From Gemmatimonadota bacterium (GTDB taxonomy: Bacteria > Gemmatimonadota > Gemmatimonadetes > Longimicrobiales > Gaopeijiaceae), in the NCBI GenBank assembly GCA_029863645.1, contig JAOTVA010000004.1, positions 25,444-89,443 on the forward strand: a stretch of 64,000 nt of DNA. Reading direction: 5' to 3'. The notes beneath the pieces are model-generated. The model saw nothing but the letters and a program-made list of their open reading frames with translations. It did not search any database and was not told where the DNA came from. The stretch's first letter is position 1, and the number at the start of each line of letters is the position of its first letter. The position numbers and the translations under genes were made by a program. This document shows positions 1-10,130 of the stretch, piece by piece.

Positions 1-848
1 CCGATCCGTTCCGCGGAGCGTTGAGCGACCTCTCCGACGATAGCTACTGGATCGAACCGCGCGCGCGCGGCACGGGCCCCGTACTGGCGTGGGCCGCCCA
101 ACGCCTCGTCGAGCTGGACCCGGAGGCCGTAATGGTTTCCCTACATGCCGACCACCTCATCGAGCCGATCGACGCCTTTCGCGAAACCGTCGACGCCGCG
201 GTGGCTGTGGCCACGCAAGAGGAGGTGCTCGTGTGCGTCGGCGCCGTGCCCGACCGGGTCGAGACCGGATACGGGCACGTCGAGCCTGGCGCGGTCCTGG
301 ACAGTGGGGGCGACGTGCCCGCCTATCGCGTGGCTGCCTTCCACGAGAAGCCGGACGCAGAAACGGCCCGGCGTTACGTCGAGGCTGGATGTTTCTGGAA
401 TACCGGAATCTTCGTGTGGAAGGCCTCGGTTCTCCTGGAGGAGATCCAACGCCATGCCCCCGAACTCGCACGGCACCTCCCACTCCTCGAGCAGAGCGAC
501 CAGGCCTTCTTCGACGCAGTCCCGGTCAGCGTGATCGATCGTGCAGTGATGGAGCGAAGCGAGCGGGCAGCGACGGTGGCGGCCACGTTCACCTGGGACG
601 ACGTGGGCAACTGGGAGGCTCTGTCACGTTCCAAGCGGCCCGACGCGCACGGAAATGTTACCGTGGGGGATGCACAGTTGGTCGAAGCCCGGGGCAATGT
701 GGTGTTCGCCGAGGAGGGCTCGGTGGTGCTCTTCGGCACCGAAGACCTGGTCGTCGTGAGAACCGGCGAGACGACACTGGTGATGCCCCGCGAGCGGGCG
801 GGGGAACTCAAGTTGCTCCTAGCCGCGTTGGAGCGCGAACGCCCTTGA
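1..848 (+). CDS. Mannose-1-phosphate guanylyltransferase, 5' end truncated by window edge
   Basis: Translated ORF shows HADHLIEP, GYGHVEPG, FHEKP, WNTGIFVWK motifs typical of the family; N-terminal GTP-binding motif lies outside the window. Confidence 0.88.
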   Translation, partial: DPFRGALSDLSDDSYWIEPRARGTGPVLAWAAQRLVELDPEAVMVSLHADHLIEPIDAFRETVDAAVAVATQEEVLVCVGAVPDRVETGYGHVEPGAVLDSGGDVPAYRVAAFHEKPDAETARRYVEAGCFWNTGIFVWKASVLLEEIQRHAPELARHLPLLEQSDQAFFDAVPVSVIDRAVMERSERAATVAATFTWDDVGNWEALSRSKRPDAHGNVTVGDAQLVEARGNVVFAEEGSVVLFGTEDLVVVRTGETTLVMPRERAGELKLLLAALERERP

Positions 849-2071
849 GCGCCCTCCGCCTCTTCCTGTTCGACGACCGGCGCGCCCGCAGATGGGCGCC
901 GTTCACGCTGACCCGACCGGTGGGAGAACTGCTCTTCGGATGTCTCACCCTTCGCGAGCGGGCCGAACGGTGCTTCGGCACGCCCTGCGAGGGACATCTT
1001 TCTCGGAGCGCCCTTCGCGGGTTCGACGAACCCGGCGCCGCACCGACGGTGGGGCTCGACGACGTAGGAACCCGCGGCACCCGCATCCTGCTCTCGAGCC
1101 GGGCGGCGCTGAGGCTCGGAACCGTGGAGGTTCCTGAACACCCGTCACGTCTGATTGTGGACGGAGAAGTGGCCGGCTGGATCCTTCCGGACGGTGCTTC
1201 CCTCCCCTCCGAACTGTGGTTGAGGGACCCCGACGCCGCCACGACCGAGCTGGGGCAAGCGCTGGAGATACCCGGTACCCTGCTCGCCCGGCCCTGGGAC
1301 CTCGTCGCGCAGAACGCCGACTGCATTCTCCACGACTTTGAATCCCTCTGGGAAGAGTCCGGTGACGTCGAGGGCGTCATTCGCGTCGGGGACGGCGCTA
1401 TCTCTCTGGGTGACGGTGCGGTGATCGAGCCCGGCGTCTACGTCGACACCCGGGGCGGCCCGGTCCGGCTCGCATCAGGCGCTCGGGTGGAGGGTCCGGC
1501 GAGGCTGATCGGCCCGCTCTTCGTGGGTGCCGGGTCCCGCATCCTGGGGGGGCACGTCGGAACCTCGTCGATCGGTCCCATCTGCATCGTGCGCGGCGAA
1601 GTCGCGGACTGCGTCATGCTGGGCTACGTGAACAAGGCTCACGACGGGTACATCGGACACGCGCTGCTCGGGCGCTGGGTCAACCTTGGCGCATATACGA
1701 CCAACTCGGACCTCAAGAACAACTATCGACCGGTGAGGGTGTGGACGCCCGATGGCGACCTCGACACAGGGCTCCTCAAGGTCGGCTGCTTCCTCGGTGA
1801 CCACGTGAAGACAGGGATCGGCACCGTATTGAACACCGGCACGGTATTGGGGGCTGGAAGCAACGTGTTCGGAGGAGTCATGCCACCGAGCGCCGTACCG
1901 CCTTTCAGCTGGGGATCCGGATCGGATCTGGGGAACCACGACCTGGGTAAGTTCCTGTCGACCGCAGCGCACGCGATGAACCGCCGCGGCCAAGAACTCA
2001 CGCCAGGGGTACGTCGAGTCCTGGAGGAGGGGTGGGAGGCCACTGCGGGACGGCGCGCCCAGGGGACATGA
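845..2071 (+). CDS. Putative sugar nucleotidyltransferase (GlmU-like family, left-handed beta-helix C-terminus)
   Basis: Protein from TTG 845 (LSALRLFLFDDRRARRWAPFTLTRPVGELLFG...) with hexapeptide-repeat-like C-terminal half; TTGA overlap with upstream stop; the longer track ORF (89) is a spurious upstream extension. Confidence 0.8.
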   Translation: MSALRLFLFDDRRARRWAPFTLTRPVGELLFGCLTLRERAERCFGTPCEGHLSRSALRGFDEPGAAPTVGLDDVGTRGTRILLSSRAALRLGTVEVPEHPSRLIVDGEVAGWILPDGASLPSELWLRDPDAATTELGQALEIPGTLLARPWDLVAQNADCILHDFESLWEESGDVEGVIRVGDGAISLGDGAVIEPGVYVDTRGGPVRLASGARVEGPARLIGPLFVGAGSRILGGHVGTSSIGPICIVRGEVADCVMLGYVNKAHDGYIGHALLGRWVNLGAYTTNSDLKNNYRPVRVWTPDGDLDTGLLKVGCFLGDHVKTGIGTVLNTGTVLGAGSNVFGGVMPPSAVPPFSWGSGSDLGNHDLGKFLSTAAHAMNRRGQELTPGVRRVLEEGWEATAGRRAQGT

Positions 2072-2087
2072 CGGCCCGGACCGCCTG

Positions 2088-2909
2088 GTGAAGGTCGCGG
2101 TGCTCGGCAGCGGTAGCGCCGGCAACTCGGTGCTCGTTTGCGCAGGCGAAACGCGCATCCTGATCGACGCGGGTTTCAGCGCGCGGTCGCTAGCCGATCG
2201 ACTCGACCGGCTCGACATCTCAGCTGACTCCATCACGGGCATCGTCGTCACGCACGATCACGGCGATCACACCCGGGGCATGGGCATCTTCGCCCGTCGA
2301 CACGGAACGCCGCTCCACCTGACGGATCGCACGCGCGAAGCCTGCGCCAAGCTTCTCACTGGCGATGAAGAGGTCCTCGAGTACCGGCCAGGGGTCGCCT
2401 TTTCGATTCGAAATCTCCGCATCGACTCGTTCTACACGGTCCACGATGCCGCCGACCCTGTCGGCATCAGCGTGGTCGACGAGCGGAGCGGCCTCCGGGT
2501 CGGCGTGGCCACGGACCTTGGACGCCCCACGGCACAGATTCGTCACGCGCTCTCCGGCTGCGACCTCTTGGTGCTCGAGGCGAACCACGACGACGTCATG
2601 CTGCGTACGGGTCCCTACCCGGCCGCCGTGAAGCAACGGATCGCGTCCAGCCACGGCCACCTGTCCAACCGGGCCGCGGCCCGACTCGCGCTCGAACTCA
2701 TGCATCCGAGACTCGCGGGGGTCGTCTTGGCACACCTCTCGCGGGAGTGCAACCGCCCGTTTCTCGCCGAGCGCGTCGTGGGGGACGCGCTTCGCAAGGC
2801 CGGGTGGAAGGGCCATCTGGAGGTGGCCACTCAGGAGCGCCCTACTGAACTCCTGGACGTCGAGGAACTGAGGTATCGCGCCGGACCGATCCAGCTGACC
2901 CTGCTCTAG
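2088..2909 (+). CDS. MBL-fold metallohydrolase (YycJ/WalJ-like)
   Basis: MKVAVLGSGSAGNSVLV and THDHGDHTRG metal-binding motif. Confidence 0.85.
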   Translation: MKVAVLGSGSAGNSVLVCAGETRILIDAGFSARSLADRLDRLDISADSITGIVVTHDHGDHTRGMGIFARRHGTPLHLTDRTREACAKLLTGDEEVLEYRPGVAFSIRNLRIDSFYTVHDAADPVGISVVDERSGLRVGVATDLGRPTAQIRHALSGCDLLVLEANHDDVMLRTGPYPAAVKQRIASSHGHLSNRAAARLALELMHPRLAGVVLAHLSRECNRPFLAERVVGDALRKAGWKGHLEVATQERPTELLDVEELRYRAGPIQLTLL

Positions 2910-4261
2910 ATTCCCAGCAGTCTCAGGAAGTCGTTGGACAGCGCCCAAAGCATGATGCCAAGGAGGAGGACGAATCCAACGTTGCTCCACCGCAGCCTCT
3001 GTTCTACGGATAGCGCTCTGCCCCCCCGCACCGCCTCGATTCCCAAGAACACCAGATGCCCGCCGTCCAGAACGGGGATCGGTAAAAGGTTCAGGACCGC
3101 CAGGTTCACGCTGAAGAGGGCCATGAAGCGAAGGAACACGTCGAAGCCCGCCTCCGCCGCCTGCCCTGACGCCTCCCCAATCGTGACGATGCTGCCGACC
3201 GACCGCGGTGAAACGCCCCCCGTCACGAGATCCCGCAGGAAGCCGAGAATAACTCCAGTGAAGTAGACGGTGTCGCCGTAACCCCGCGCGATCGCCTCTC
3301 CCGCAGAGGCTTCCTTGAAGGTCACCGGGGGGTTCGGCCCCTGAATGCCGATCTTGCCGACCACCACGGAGGTACCACCGCGGCGCTCTTCCTCGGCGCC
3401 CACCATCACGGCTCGCGTGAGCGGCCGGCCCTCGCGCACCAGCTCGAGCTCCACGCGTTCACCGGAGCGCCCTTCAATCTCGCGAACCAGGTCATACCAG
3501 CTCTGAACTGGGGTGCCTGCCACGGACGTGATGCGGTCGCCCACTTCGAGTCCACCGTCCTCCGCCGGCGTCCCCGGCAGGACAAACCCTACGCCAGACT
3601 CGATCCAAGGAAGCACAGACTGAGCCAATGCCAACCTTCCCGCCTGCTCGTCGGGCACGACGATTTCGATGCTACGAAGCGGCTCGACGAGCTCGATGGA
3701 CAACGACCCCGGGGTCGCCTCGAGAAGTCCGGTCACCACGCCGTCCCAATCCTGGACGGCTTGGTCGCCGATGCGGACGATCCGGCTTCCCGGCTCCGCG
3801 GTGGCGAGAAGCTCCGCGCCAGCCGGTAACCCGGTCGCCTCGATTTGTCCGATGCGTGTCGTGGCGTTGCCCGGGATGCCCCACTGCGCCGCGACGAACG
3901 TATACGTGGCGAACGCAAAGAGCATGTTCATGATGACGCCGGCGGAGATGACGAACGTCCTCGCCCAGATCGGCTTGCTATCGAAGTCGCGCTCGCTGGG
4001 CACGCGGGGCGTCTCGGGCGCCCCGCCTTCGACGCGCTCCATCACCTCGTCATCCATCCCGCCCATCTTGACGTAACCGCCCAGCGGAATCGCGCTCAGA
4101 ACGTAGTCGGTCTCACCCATTTTGAACCCGAAGACCTTCGGTCCGAGTCCGATAGAGAACCGCTGGACCTCGATGCCCACCAGCTTGGCGGCTCCGAAGT
4201 GGCCGAGCTCATGCACGAAGATGAGGACCCCGAGAACGATGATGGTCGCGAGTATGGTCAT
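2906..4261 (-). CDS. rseP: RIP metalloprotease RseP (site-2 protease)
   Basis: HELGH zinc motif, PDZ regions, C-terminal NLLPIPVLDGGH. Confidence 0.93.
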   Translation of the reverse strand: MTILATIIVLGVLIFVHELGHFGAAKLVGIEVQRFSIGLGPKVFGFKMGETDYVLSAIPLGGYVKMGGMDDEVMERVEGGAPETPRVPSERDFDSKPIWARTFVISAGVIMNMLFAFATYTFVAAQWGIPGNATTRIGQIEATGLPAGAELLATAEPGSRIVRIGDQAVQDWDGVVTGLLEATPGSLSIELVEPLRSIEIVVPDEQAGRLALAQSVLPWIESGVGFVLPGTPAEDGGLEVGDRITSVAGTPVQSWYDLVREIEGRSGERVELELVREGRPLTRAVMVGAEEERRGGTSVVVGKIGIQGPNPPVTFKEASAGEAIARGYGDTVYFTGVILGFLRDLVTGGVSPRSVGSIVTIGEASGQAAEAGFDVFLRFMALFSVNLAVLNLLPIPVLDGGHLVFLGIEAVRGGRALSVEQRLRWSNVGFVLLLGIMLWALSNDFLRLLGI

Positions 4262-5430
4262 GACGTGGCTCCGGCCCTCGCCTCACTCAACCTGCGCACG
4301 ACCTCGAGTGCAACGTCCCGCGCCGCGTGGTCCGCGGCAAAGACATCCTTCACGTCTCGTACCACATCCGACCCGACCTCCTCCAACGATTTGTTCACTA
4401 CGTCCGCCATCTCGGGAAACCGAACTCTTCCCTCTAAGAACGCCTGTACAGCGATCTCGTTCCCTGCGTTGTACGCCGCCGGTGCGCATCCGCCTCGGCG
4501 ACCCGCTTCGACCCCCAAGCCAAACAGGGGGAACGCGCCATGATCGATCTCCTCGAACGTGAGAGGGGAAGCCGCGACTGGATCGTATGTCCGTAAGGCG
4601 GCGTCGTTGATCCGGTCCGGATAGCTCAAGGCGTACAGAATCGGGAGCTCCATGTTGGGAAAGCCCAGCTGTGCGAGCACCGACCCGTCCACGAACTCCA
4701 CGAACGAGTGAATCACCGACTGGGGGTGAATCACCGCATCGATAGCGTCGTAGCCAAGCCCGTACAGGTGATGTGCCTCGATGACCTCCAGAGCCTTGTT
4801 CGCCAAGGTGGCCGAATCGATTGTAATCTTCGCGCCCATATCCCAGGTGGGATGCCGCAGTGCCTCTTCCGGCCCTACGTGCCAAAGATCGTCCAGGGTC
4901 CGTCCTCGGAACGGCCCGCCCGAGGCCGTAAGCACGACACGGTGTACCTCGGCACTCGAATGTCCCTCGCAACACTGCAAGATGGCACTGTGCTCCGAGT
5001 CGATCGGCACGATCTCGCCGCCTCCCTCGCGCGCTGCTTCGACGACGAGCTGCCCCCCGGCCACCAACGACTCCTTGTTCGCGAGGGCAAGTCGGTGGCC
5101 GGCCTCCAGCGCGCACAAGGTCGGTTCGAGTCCGGCAGCCCCCACGAGAGCGTTGACGACGACGTCCACCTCCGGATCGGCGACTACGTCCAAGAGCGCC
5201 TGCCACCCGGACCCCCAGACGGTGCCCGCGGTGCCGCCGGGGCTATCGGCAGTATCATCGCAAAGCACGGCCTTGGCCGGTTTGAAGCTCCTTACCTGCA
5301 CGGCCAAATCCTCGCTACTGCGGTTCGCAACCAAGGCCACGACCTCGAAACGATCCAGGTGGCGCCCAATGACCTCCAGCGCGCTGCGCCCGATCGACCC
5401 GGTCGACCCCAGGACCGCTACGCGGATCAT
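4258..5430 (-). CDS. dxr: 1-deoxy-D-xylulose-5-phosphate reductoisomerase
   Basis: MIRVAVLGSTGSIGRSALEVI start at 5430; ANKESLVAGG, IDSEHSAI motifs. Confidence 0.95.
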   Translation of the reverse strand: MIRVAVLGSTGSIGRSALEVIGRHLDRFEVVALVANRSSEDLAVQVRSFKPAKAVLCDDTADSPGGTAGTVWGSGWQALLDVVADPEVDVVVNALVGAAGLEPTLCALEAGHRLALANKESLVAGGQLVVEAAREGGGEIVPIDSEHSAILQCCEGHSSAEVHRVVLTASGGPFRGRTLDDLWHVGPEEALRHPTWDMGAKITIDSATLANKALEVIEAHHLYGLGYDAIDAVIHPQSVIHSFVEFVDGSVLAQLGFPNMELPILYALSYPDRINDAALRTYDPVAASPLTFEEIDHGAFPLFGLGVEAGRRGGCAPAAYNAGNEIAVQAFLEGRVRFPEMADVVNKSLEEVGSDVVRDVKDVFAADHAARDVALEVVRRLSEARAGATS

Positions 5431-6305
5431 GGGAAGACCTCGAGAACGACCAGCGTGAAGTACGCGGCCGGCAGTGTGAAGAGGAGGGCGTCGAGGCGGT
5501 CGAGAACGCCGCCATGCCCTGGAAAGAACGTTCCCGAATCCTTCACGCCTGCGTCCCGCTTCATGAGCGACTCGGCGAGGTCGCCCACGATCGCCCACAC
5601 ACCGAGAAAGATCCCGATCAGCGCAGCCACCAGAAGGCTGGGCACCGGTAGCCCCGGAAGCTGAGCGCCAGCGATGACGTACCACACCACGCTGGCCAGC
5701 GCAGCTCCTGAAAGGCCGCCCCACACCCCGACCCAGCTCTTGTTCGGGCTGATGGAGGGCGCCAGGCCGCCGCTTCCCCACGCGGTACCGACGAAGAGCG
5801 CTAGGGCGTCTCCAAGCCACGTGGCCGCCAGAGGCAACGCGACGGCTAGCGCACCCGCCCAGGCGGCCCCGGTCACTACCCACGCCTTTGCCTCAGGCAA
5901 CGCATGCAGGAGCGGGGCGAACGCGAGGGGTATGCCGACGTAGACGCTCCCGAAGAGCGTCACGGCGACCGACGCCAGCGGCTTGTCTTCGGGGCCCCTC
6001 GCTGCGATCGCCCCGACGAGCGCGACTGCGGTGACGGCAATCACGATACCCAGGGCCGCGGGTGCGAATCCGTCGAAGGTTGGGCGCCAAGCAGCGGCGA
6101 GGACAAAGCCGGCCGCGCCCCCTGCTCCGACCCAGCGCAGGGCGGACACGCCGCCCTGTGCAGCCATCCTGTGGCACTCCAGGCTGCCGAGGGCGGCCAA
6201 GAGGGCCACAGGCGTGGCGAGCGCCCAGCCGCCCAGATACAGAAGGACGAGGACCGCCGGAATGCCCGCTGCGGCGACGGCCCACCGCTTCGCCAGGTCG
6301 CTCAA
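5427..6305 (-). CDS. cdsA: Phosphatidate cytidylyltransferase
   Basis: Multi-TM protein with C-terminal GDLAESLMKRDAGVKDSGTFFPGHGGVLDRLDALLF signature; probable TTG start 6305 overlapping uppS stop. Confidence 0.9.
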   Translation of the reverse strand: MSDLAKRWAVAAAGIPAVLVLLYLGGWALATPVALLAALGSLECHRMAAQGGVSALRWVGAGGAAGFVLAAAWRPTFDGFAPAALGIVIAVTAVALVGAIAARGPEDKPLASVAVTLFGSVYVGIPLAFAPLLHALPEAKAWVVTGAAWAGALAVALPLAATWLGDALALFVGTAWGSGGLAPSISPNKSWVGVWGGLSGAALASVVWYVIAGAQLPGLPVPSLLVAALIGIFLGVWAIVGDLAESLMKRDAGVKDSGTFFPGHGGVLDRLDALLFTLPAAYFTLVVLEVFP

Positions 6306-7042
6306 GAGGAAGCTACGCGCCCGAATCTCCGATCGCGGCTCTGGTAGTCCAGAATCGCCTCGAAGAGGTTCGCGCGGCCGAAGTCTGGCCAGTACACGGG
6401 AGTGATGTGGAGCTCTGTGTAGGCCAGCTGCCAGAGCATGAAGTTGCTGATCCGGCATTCACCCGACGTTCGTATGAGGAGGTCCGGTGATGGCACGTCC
6501 CGGGTGAACAGCGTGGCCTCGAGCATCGACTCGTCGATGTCGTGGGGCGCGATCTCTCCCTGACGTACACGCTCCGCAAGAAGCCGAGCCGACCGAATCA
6601 GCTCCTCCCGACCCCCGTACGAGATCATGAGATTGAGCCGCAGCGCTGCGCCCCCGCGCGTGTCTGCAACGATCGCATCCACGGCACCTCTCGTCGATTC
6701 GTCCATGCGGTCCAGCTCGCCGAGTACGTGAACCTCGACGCCCTGCTTCTTGAGCTCGTCGCTCTCGCGACGGGCGTAATGCTGGAGGAGACGCATAAGC
6801 GCGGTCACCTCCTGGCGCGGCCGGTTCCAGTTCTCGGTGGAGAAGGCGAACATGGTCAGGATGTCGATTCCGGATTCCACGGCTGCCGAAATCGTCTCGC
6901 GAACCGACTTCATTCCCTCGCGATGCCCGAGATGTCGGGGGAGGCCACGCTCGGCTGCCCAGCGACCGTTCCCGTCCATGATGATTGCCACGTGCGCCGG
7001 CACGTCGCCGTTGAGGCGGATGCGGTCGAGAAGGTCGGCCAT
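6302..7042 (-). CDS. uppS: Isoprenyl transferase (undecaprenyl diphosphate synthase)
   Basis: HVAIIMDGNGRWA, RTSGECRISNFMLWQLAYTE. Confidence 0.95.
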   Translation of the reverse strand: MADLLDRIRLNGDVPAHVAIIMDGNGRWAAERGLPRHLGHREGMKSVRETISAAVESGIDILTMFAFSTENWNRPRQEVTALMRLLQHYARRESDELKKQGVEVHVLGELDRMDESTRGAVDAIVADTRGGAALRLNLMISYGGREELIRSARLLAERVRQGEIAPHDIDESMLEATLFTRDVPSPDLLIRTSGECRISNFMLWQLAYTELHITPVYWPDFGRANLFEAILDYQSRDRRFGRVASS

Positions 7043-7043
7043 G

Positions 7044-7595
7044 CTAGATGGCCATTACTTCTTCTTCTTTGGCCTTCAGAAAGTCGTCGATCTTCTCGGT
7101 GTATTCGTGGGTCAACTTCTCCAGCGCGTCCTCACGCCTGCGCCCCTCGTCTTCACCGACCTCGTGCGACTTCACGAGCTCGTGGATCTCGTCGCGGACG
7201 ATACGACGCGCGTGCCGAATCGAAATTCGACCCTCCTCGGCCATCTTGTGGAGAATCTTCACGTATTCTTTGCGCCGCTCTTCGTTCAGCGGGGGAATCG
7301 GAACCCGGATGACGTTGCCGTCGTTCGCGGGGTTCAGGCCCAGGTCAGCAGTCATGATGGCCTTCTCTATGTCACCGATCAGGCTCTTGTCGAACGGTTG
7401 CACCACGATCAGGGTGGCTTCCGGTGTGTTCACGGTCGCCACTTGGTTGAGGGGCATCTTCGAGCCATATGCATCTACGCGCACGGTGTCGAGGAGGGCC
7501 GGCGTCGCCTTGCCCGTCCGCACCGTCGCGAATTCGCGTCGAATGGCATCCAGAGCCTCGTCCATCCGTTTCTTCGCGTCTTCCACCGTCGGCAT
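7044..7595 (-). CDS. frr: Ribosome recycling factor
   Basis: RTGKATPALLDTVRVDAYGSKMPLNQVATV, full length 183 aa. Confidence 0.96.
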   Translation of the reverse strand: MPTVEDAKKRMDEALDAIRREFATVRTGKATPALLDTVRVDAYGSKMPLNQVATVNTPEATLIVVQPFDKSLIGDIEKAIMTADLGLNPANDGNVIRVPIPPLNEERRKEYVKILHKMAEEGRISIRHARRIVRDEIHELVKSHEVGEDEGRRREDALEKLTHEYTEKIDDFLKAKEEEVMAI

Positions 7596-7620
7596 TAGTT
7601 CCTCCGATTCGTTGGACCGC

Positions 7621-8346
7621 TCACGATACTAGAGTCCCGACCGTGTCACCACGAATCGCCCTCGCCACGGCCCCAGTCTCTTGGAACGTAAGGACGATGA
7701 TCGGGAGGTTGTTCTCCTTACAGAGAGACACGGCCGCGGTGTCCATCACTGCCAACTCGCGCGTCATGACTTCCTGGAAGGAGATTTTCGGGATGAATTC
7801 CGCCTTCGGGTCACGGGTGGGATCCGCGGAATACACCCCCTGCACTTTCGTGGCCTTGATCACCACGTCGGCCTCCATCTCGATGGCTCGCAAGGCGGCA
7901 GCGGTATCCGTAGAAAAATAAGGATTCCCTGTGCCCCCGGCGAACACGACGACTCGACCCTTTTCCATGTGCCGTAGCGCCCGCCGCCGAATGTAGGGCT
8001 CGGCGATCTGCTCCATACGGATCGCAGTCATTACGCGTGTCCGGACGCCCTTGTGCTCTAACAGATCTTGGACGGCCAACGCGTTGATGACCGTGGCCAA
8101 CATGCCCATGTAGTCGGCCTGAACGCGGTCCATGCCCTCCTGCGACGCGATAGCACCCCGGACGATGTTGCCACCCCCGATCACGATGCCGAGGGAAACG
8201 CCCATGTCGCTCAGCGCACGGATCTCGTCAGTGAGGAGATCGACGACTTTCGCGTCGATGCCGAAGCCACGATCCCCCGCCAGCGCCTCTCCTGAAATCT
8301 TCAGGAGCACGCGCTGGTACCGTAGGGCTTCATCGGACGCTGCCAT
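7621..8346 (-). CDS. pyrH: UMP kinase
   Basis: RVLLKISGEALAG, GIVIGGGNIVRG, FAGGTGNPYFSTDTAAALRAIE. Confidence 0.96.
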   Translation of the reverse strand: MAASDEALRYQRVLLKISGEALAGDRGFGIDAKVVDLLTDEIRALSDMGVSLGIVIGGGNIVRGAIASQEGMDRVQADYMGMLATVINALAVQDLLEHKGVRTRVMTAIRMEQIAEPYIRRRALRHMEKGRVVVFAGGTGNPYFSTDTAAALRAIEMEADVVIKATKVQGVYSADPTRDPKAEFIPKISFQEVMTRELAVMDTAAVSLCKENNLPIIVLTFQETGAVARAIRGDTVGTLVS

Positions 8347-8351
8347 CTCCG

Positions 8352-8963
8352 TCAGGACTCCTCGCCCACCTTGAATCGAGCGAAGCGGGCCACCTCGATC
8401 TTCTCGCCCGTTTTCGTCGCCACCTCGGTGATGAGCTGCTCGATCGTCTTGTCGGGATCCTTCACGAACGACTGCGACAGCAGCGCGCTCTCCTTGAAGA
8501 ACTTCTGGAGCTTCCCCTCGACGATCTTCTCTGCGATGTGGTCAGGCTTCCCCTCTTCCTTCACCTGCTGTCGGTACACACCGCGCTCGCGCTCAACGAC
8601 GGCCTCGTCGAGCTGGTCGGAAGACACAGCTGCTGGGGACGCCGACGCGATGTGCATGGCAAGGTCCCGGGCAAGCGCCTTGAACTGGTCCGTGTTTGCG
8701 ACGAAGTCGGTCTCGCAGTTCAGCTCGACGATCACCGCGGTCCTGTTGTCGAAGTGCACATAGCTGCCGATGGTGCCTTCGTTCGCGTTCTTCTCGGCTC
8801 GCTTTGCCGCCTTCGCGGCGCCCTTTGCGCGGAGGACATCGACAGCCTTGTCGAGGTCGCCACCCGCCTCGGTGAGCGCCTTCTTGCAATCCATCATCCC
8901 CGCACCGGTCATGTCGCGGAGCTTCTTAACATCCTTTGCGCTTATCGTCGTCGCTTCAGCCAT
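8352..8963 (-). CDS. tsf: Elongation factor Ts
   Basis: VKKLRDMTGAGMMDCKKALTEAGGD, ELNCETDFVA. Confidence 0.96.
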   Translation of the reverse strand: MAEATTISAKDVKKLRDMTGAGMMDCKKALTEAGGDLDKAVDVLRAKGAAKAAKRAEKNANEGTIGSYVHFDNRTAVIVELNCETDFVANTDQFKALARDLAMHIASASPAAVSSDQLDEAVVERERGVYRQQVKEEGKPDHIAEKIVEGKLQKFFKESALLSQSFVKDPDKTIEQLITEVATKTGEKIEVARFARFKVGEES

Positions 8964-9082
8964 CTCGCCCTCTCGAAGTCATCCCGGCCCATCGGCCGGT
9001 TCGTGAAAAGAGGCGGAGCGGACCGCGAACCCTCCGGGCCGTCTGCCGCCTCTCACTCAGTCCTGATGTACTACCGAGCGAC

Positions 9083-10054
9083 CTAAGACTCGTCTTCGCC
9101 CTCGTCTGCCGCAGCGTCGGCCCCGTCCTCGGACTCGCTGGAAGGCTCGTCACTGGCCGAGGCATCCAAAGCGTCGGAATCGTCCCCGGCGTCGCCCTCG
9201 CCCTCCTTCAAGTGCTGCGCGATCACTTCAGGCTTCGGACGGCGCTTCTTCCTGGGACGACGCCGCTGCGGCCGTTCCTTCTCGGTGGTCTCGCCCGTCT
9301 CGGTCGAGTACGTCGTGGCCTCGAGCTCGTCGACCCTGCGACGTTCGTCTTCGGGCACCTCTCGTCGCGCCGTTTCGATGGAGTCGGCGATCGCCTTGCC
9401 GATCAAGGTGACCGAGCGAATGGCGTCGTCGTTCCCGGGGATCGGATAGTTGATGAGGTCCGGATCCGCGTTCGTATCAGTGATCGCGATAATCGGGATG
9501 CCGAGCTTCGCCGCTTCCTTGACGGCGATGACCTCACGCCGAGCATCCACCACGAAGACCGCGCCGGGCAGCCGCCCCATGTCCTTCACGCCGGCCAGGT
9601 ACTTGTCCAGCTTGGCGCGCTCACGCTCCAGCATGAGACGTTCTTTCTTGGTGTAGAACTCGAACGCGTTCTCTTCCTGTCCGCGCTCGAGTTCTTTCAG
9701 GCGACGGATCTGTTTCCGAATCGTCTGGAAGTTGGTGAGCATGCCGCCCAGCCAGCGCTCCGTGACCCAGAAGGACCCACTTCGCTGCGCTTCCACCTCG
9801 ACCACGGAGCGGAGCTGCTTCTTGGTACAGATGAAGAGCACACGGTCGCCGCGGAGCACGACCTCGCGAACGGCCTGCTCGGCGACCTTGAGCCGATCCA
9901 GGGTCTTGCGGAGGTCGATGATGTGGATGCCGTTGCGCTCGGTGAAGATGAAGGGCTTCATCTTCGGATTCCACCGGCGCGTCTGGTGGCCGAAGTGAAC
10001 TCCGGCTTCCAGGAGCTGATCGAGACGTACGTCGGACATTTCGCTCGTCGTCAC
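9083..10054 (-). CDS. rpsB: 30S ribosomal protein S2 with acidic C-terminal extension
   Basis: [24 protein letters not shown]; alternative ATG start at 10039. Confidence 0.95.
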   Translation of the reverse strand: MTTSEMSDVRLDQLLEAGVHFGHQTRRWNPKMKPFIFTERNGIHIIDLRKTLDRLKVAEQAVREVVLRGDRVLFICTKKQLRSVVEVEAQRSGSFWVTERWLGGMLTNFQTIRKQIRRLKELERGQEENAFEFYTKKERLMLERERAKLDKYLAGVKDMGRLPGAVFVVDARREVIAVKEAAKLGIPIIAITDTNADPDLINYPIPGNDDAIRSVTLIGKAIADSIETARREVPEDERRRVDELEATTYSTETGETTEKERPQRRRPRKKRRPKPEVIAQHLKEGEGDAGDDSDALDASASDEPSSESEDGADAAADEGEDES

Positions 10055-10130
10055 TTTTTATAGGGGCCGATATACGCCCCGGTCAGGATGTTGGTGCGGC
10101 CATGGCCGCATCCGCTGTAACTGCGTCGGC

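Noticed and set aside
8936-10063. 375-aa plus-strand ORF over rpsB/tsf
   Set aside because: Antisense shadow of highly conserved ribosomal genes.
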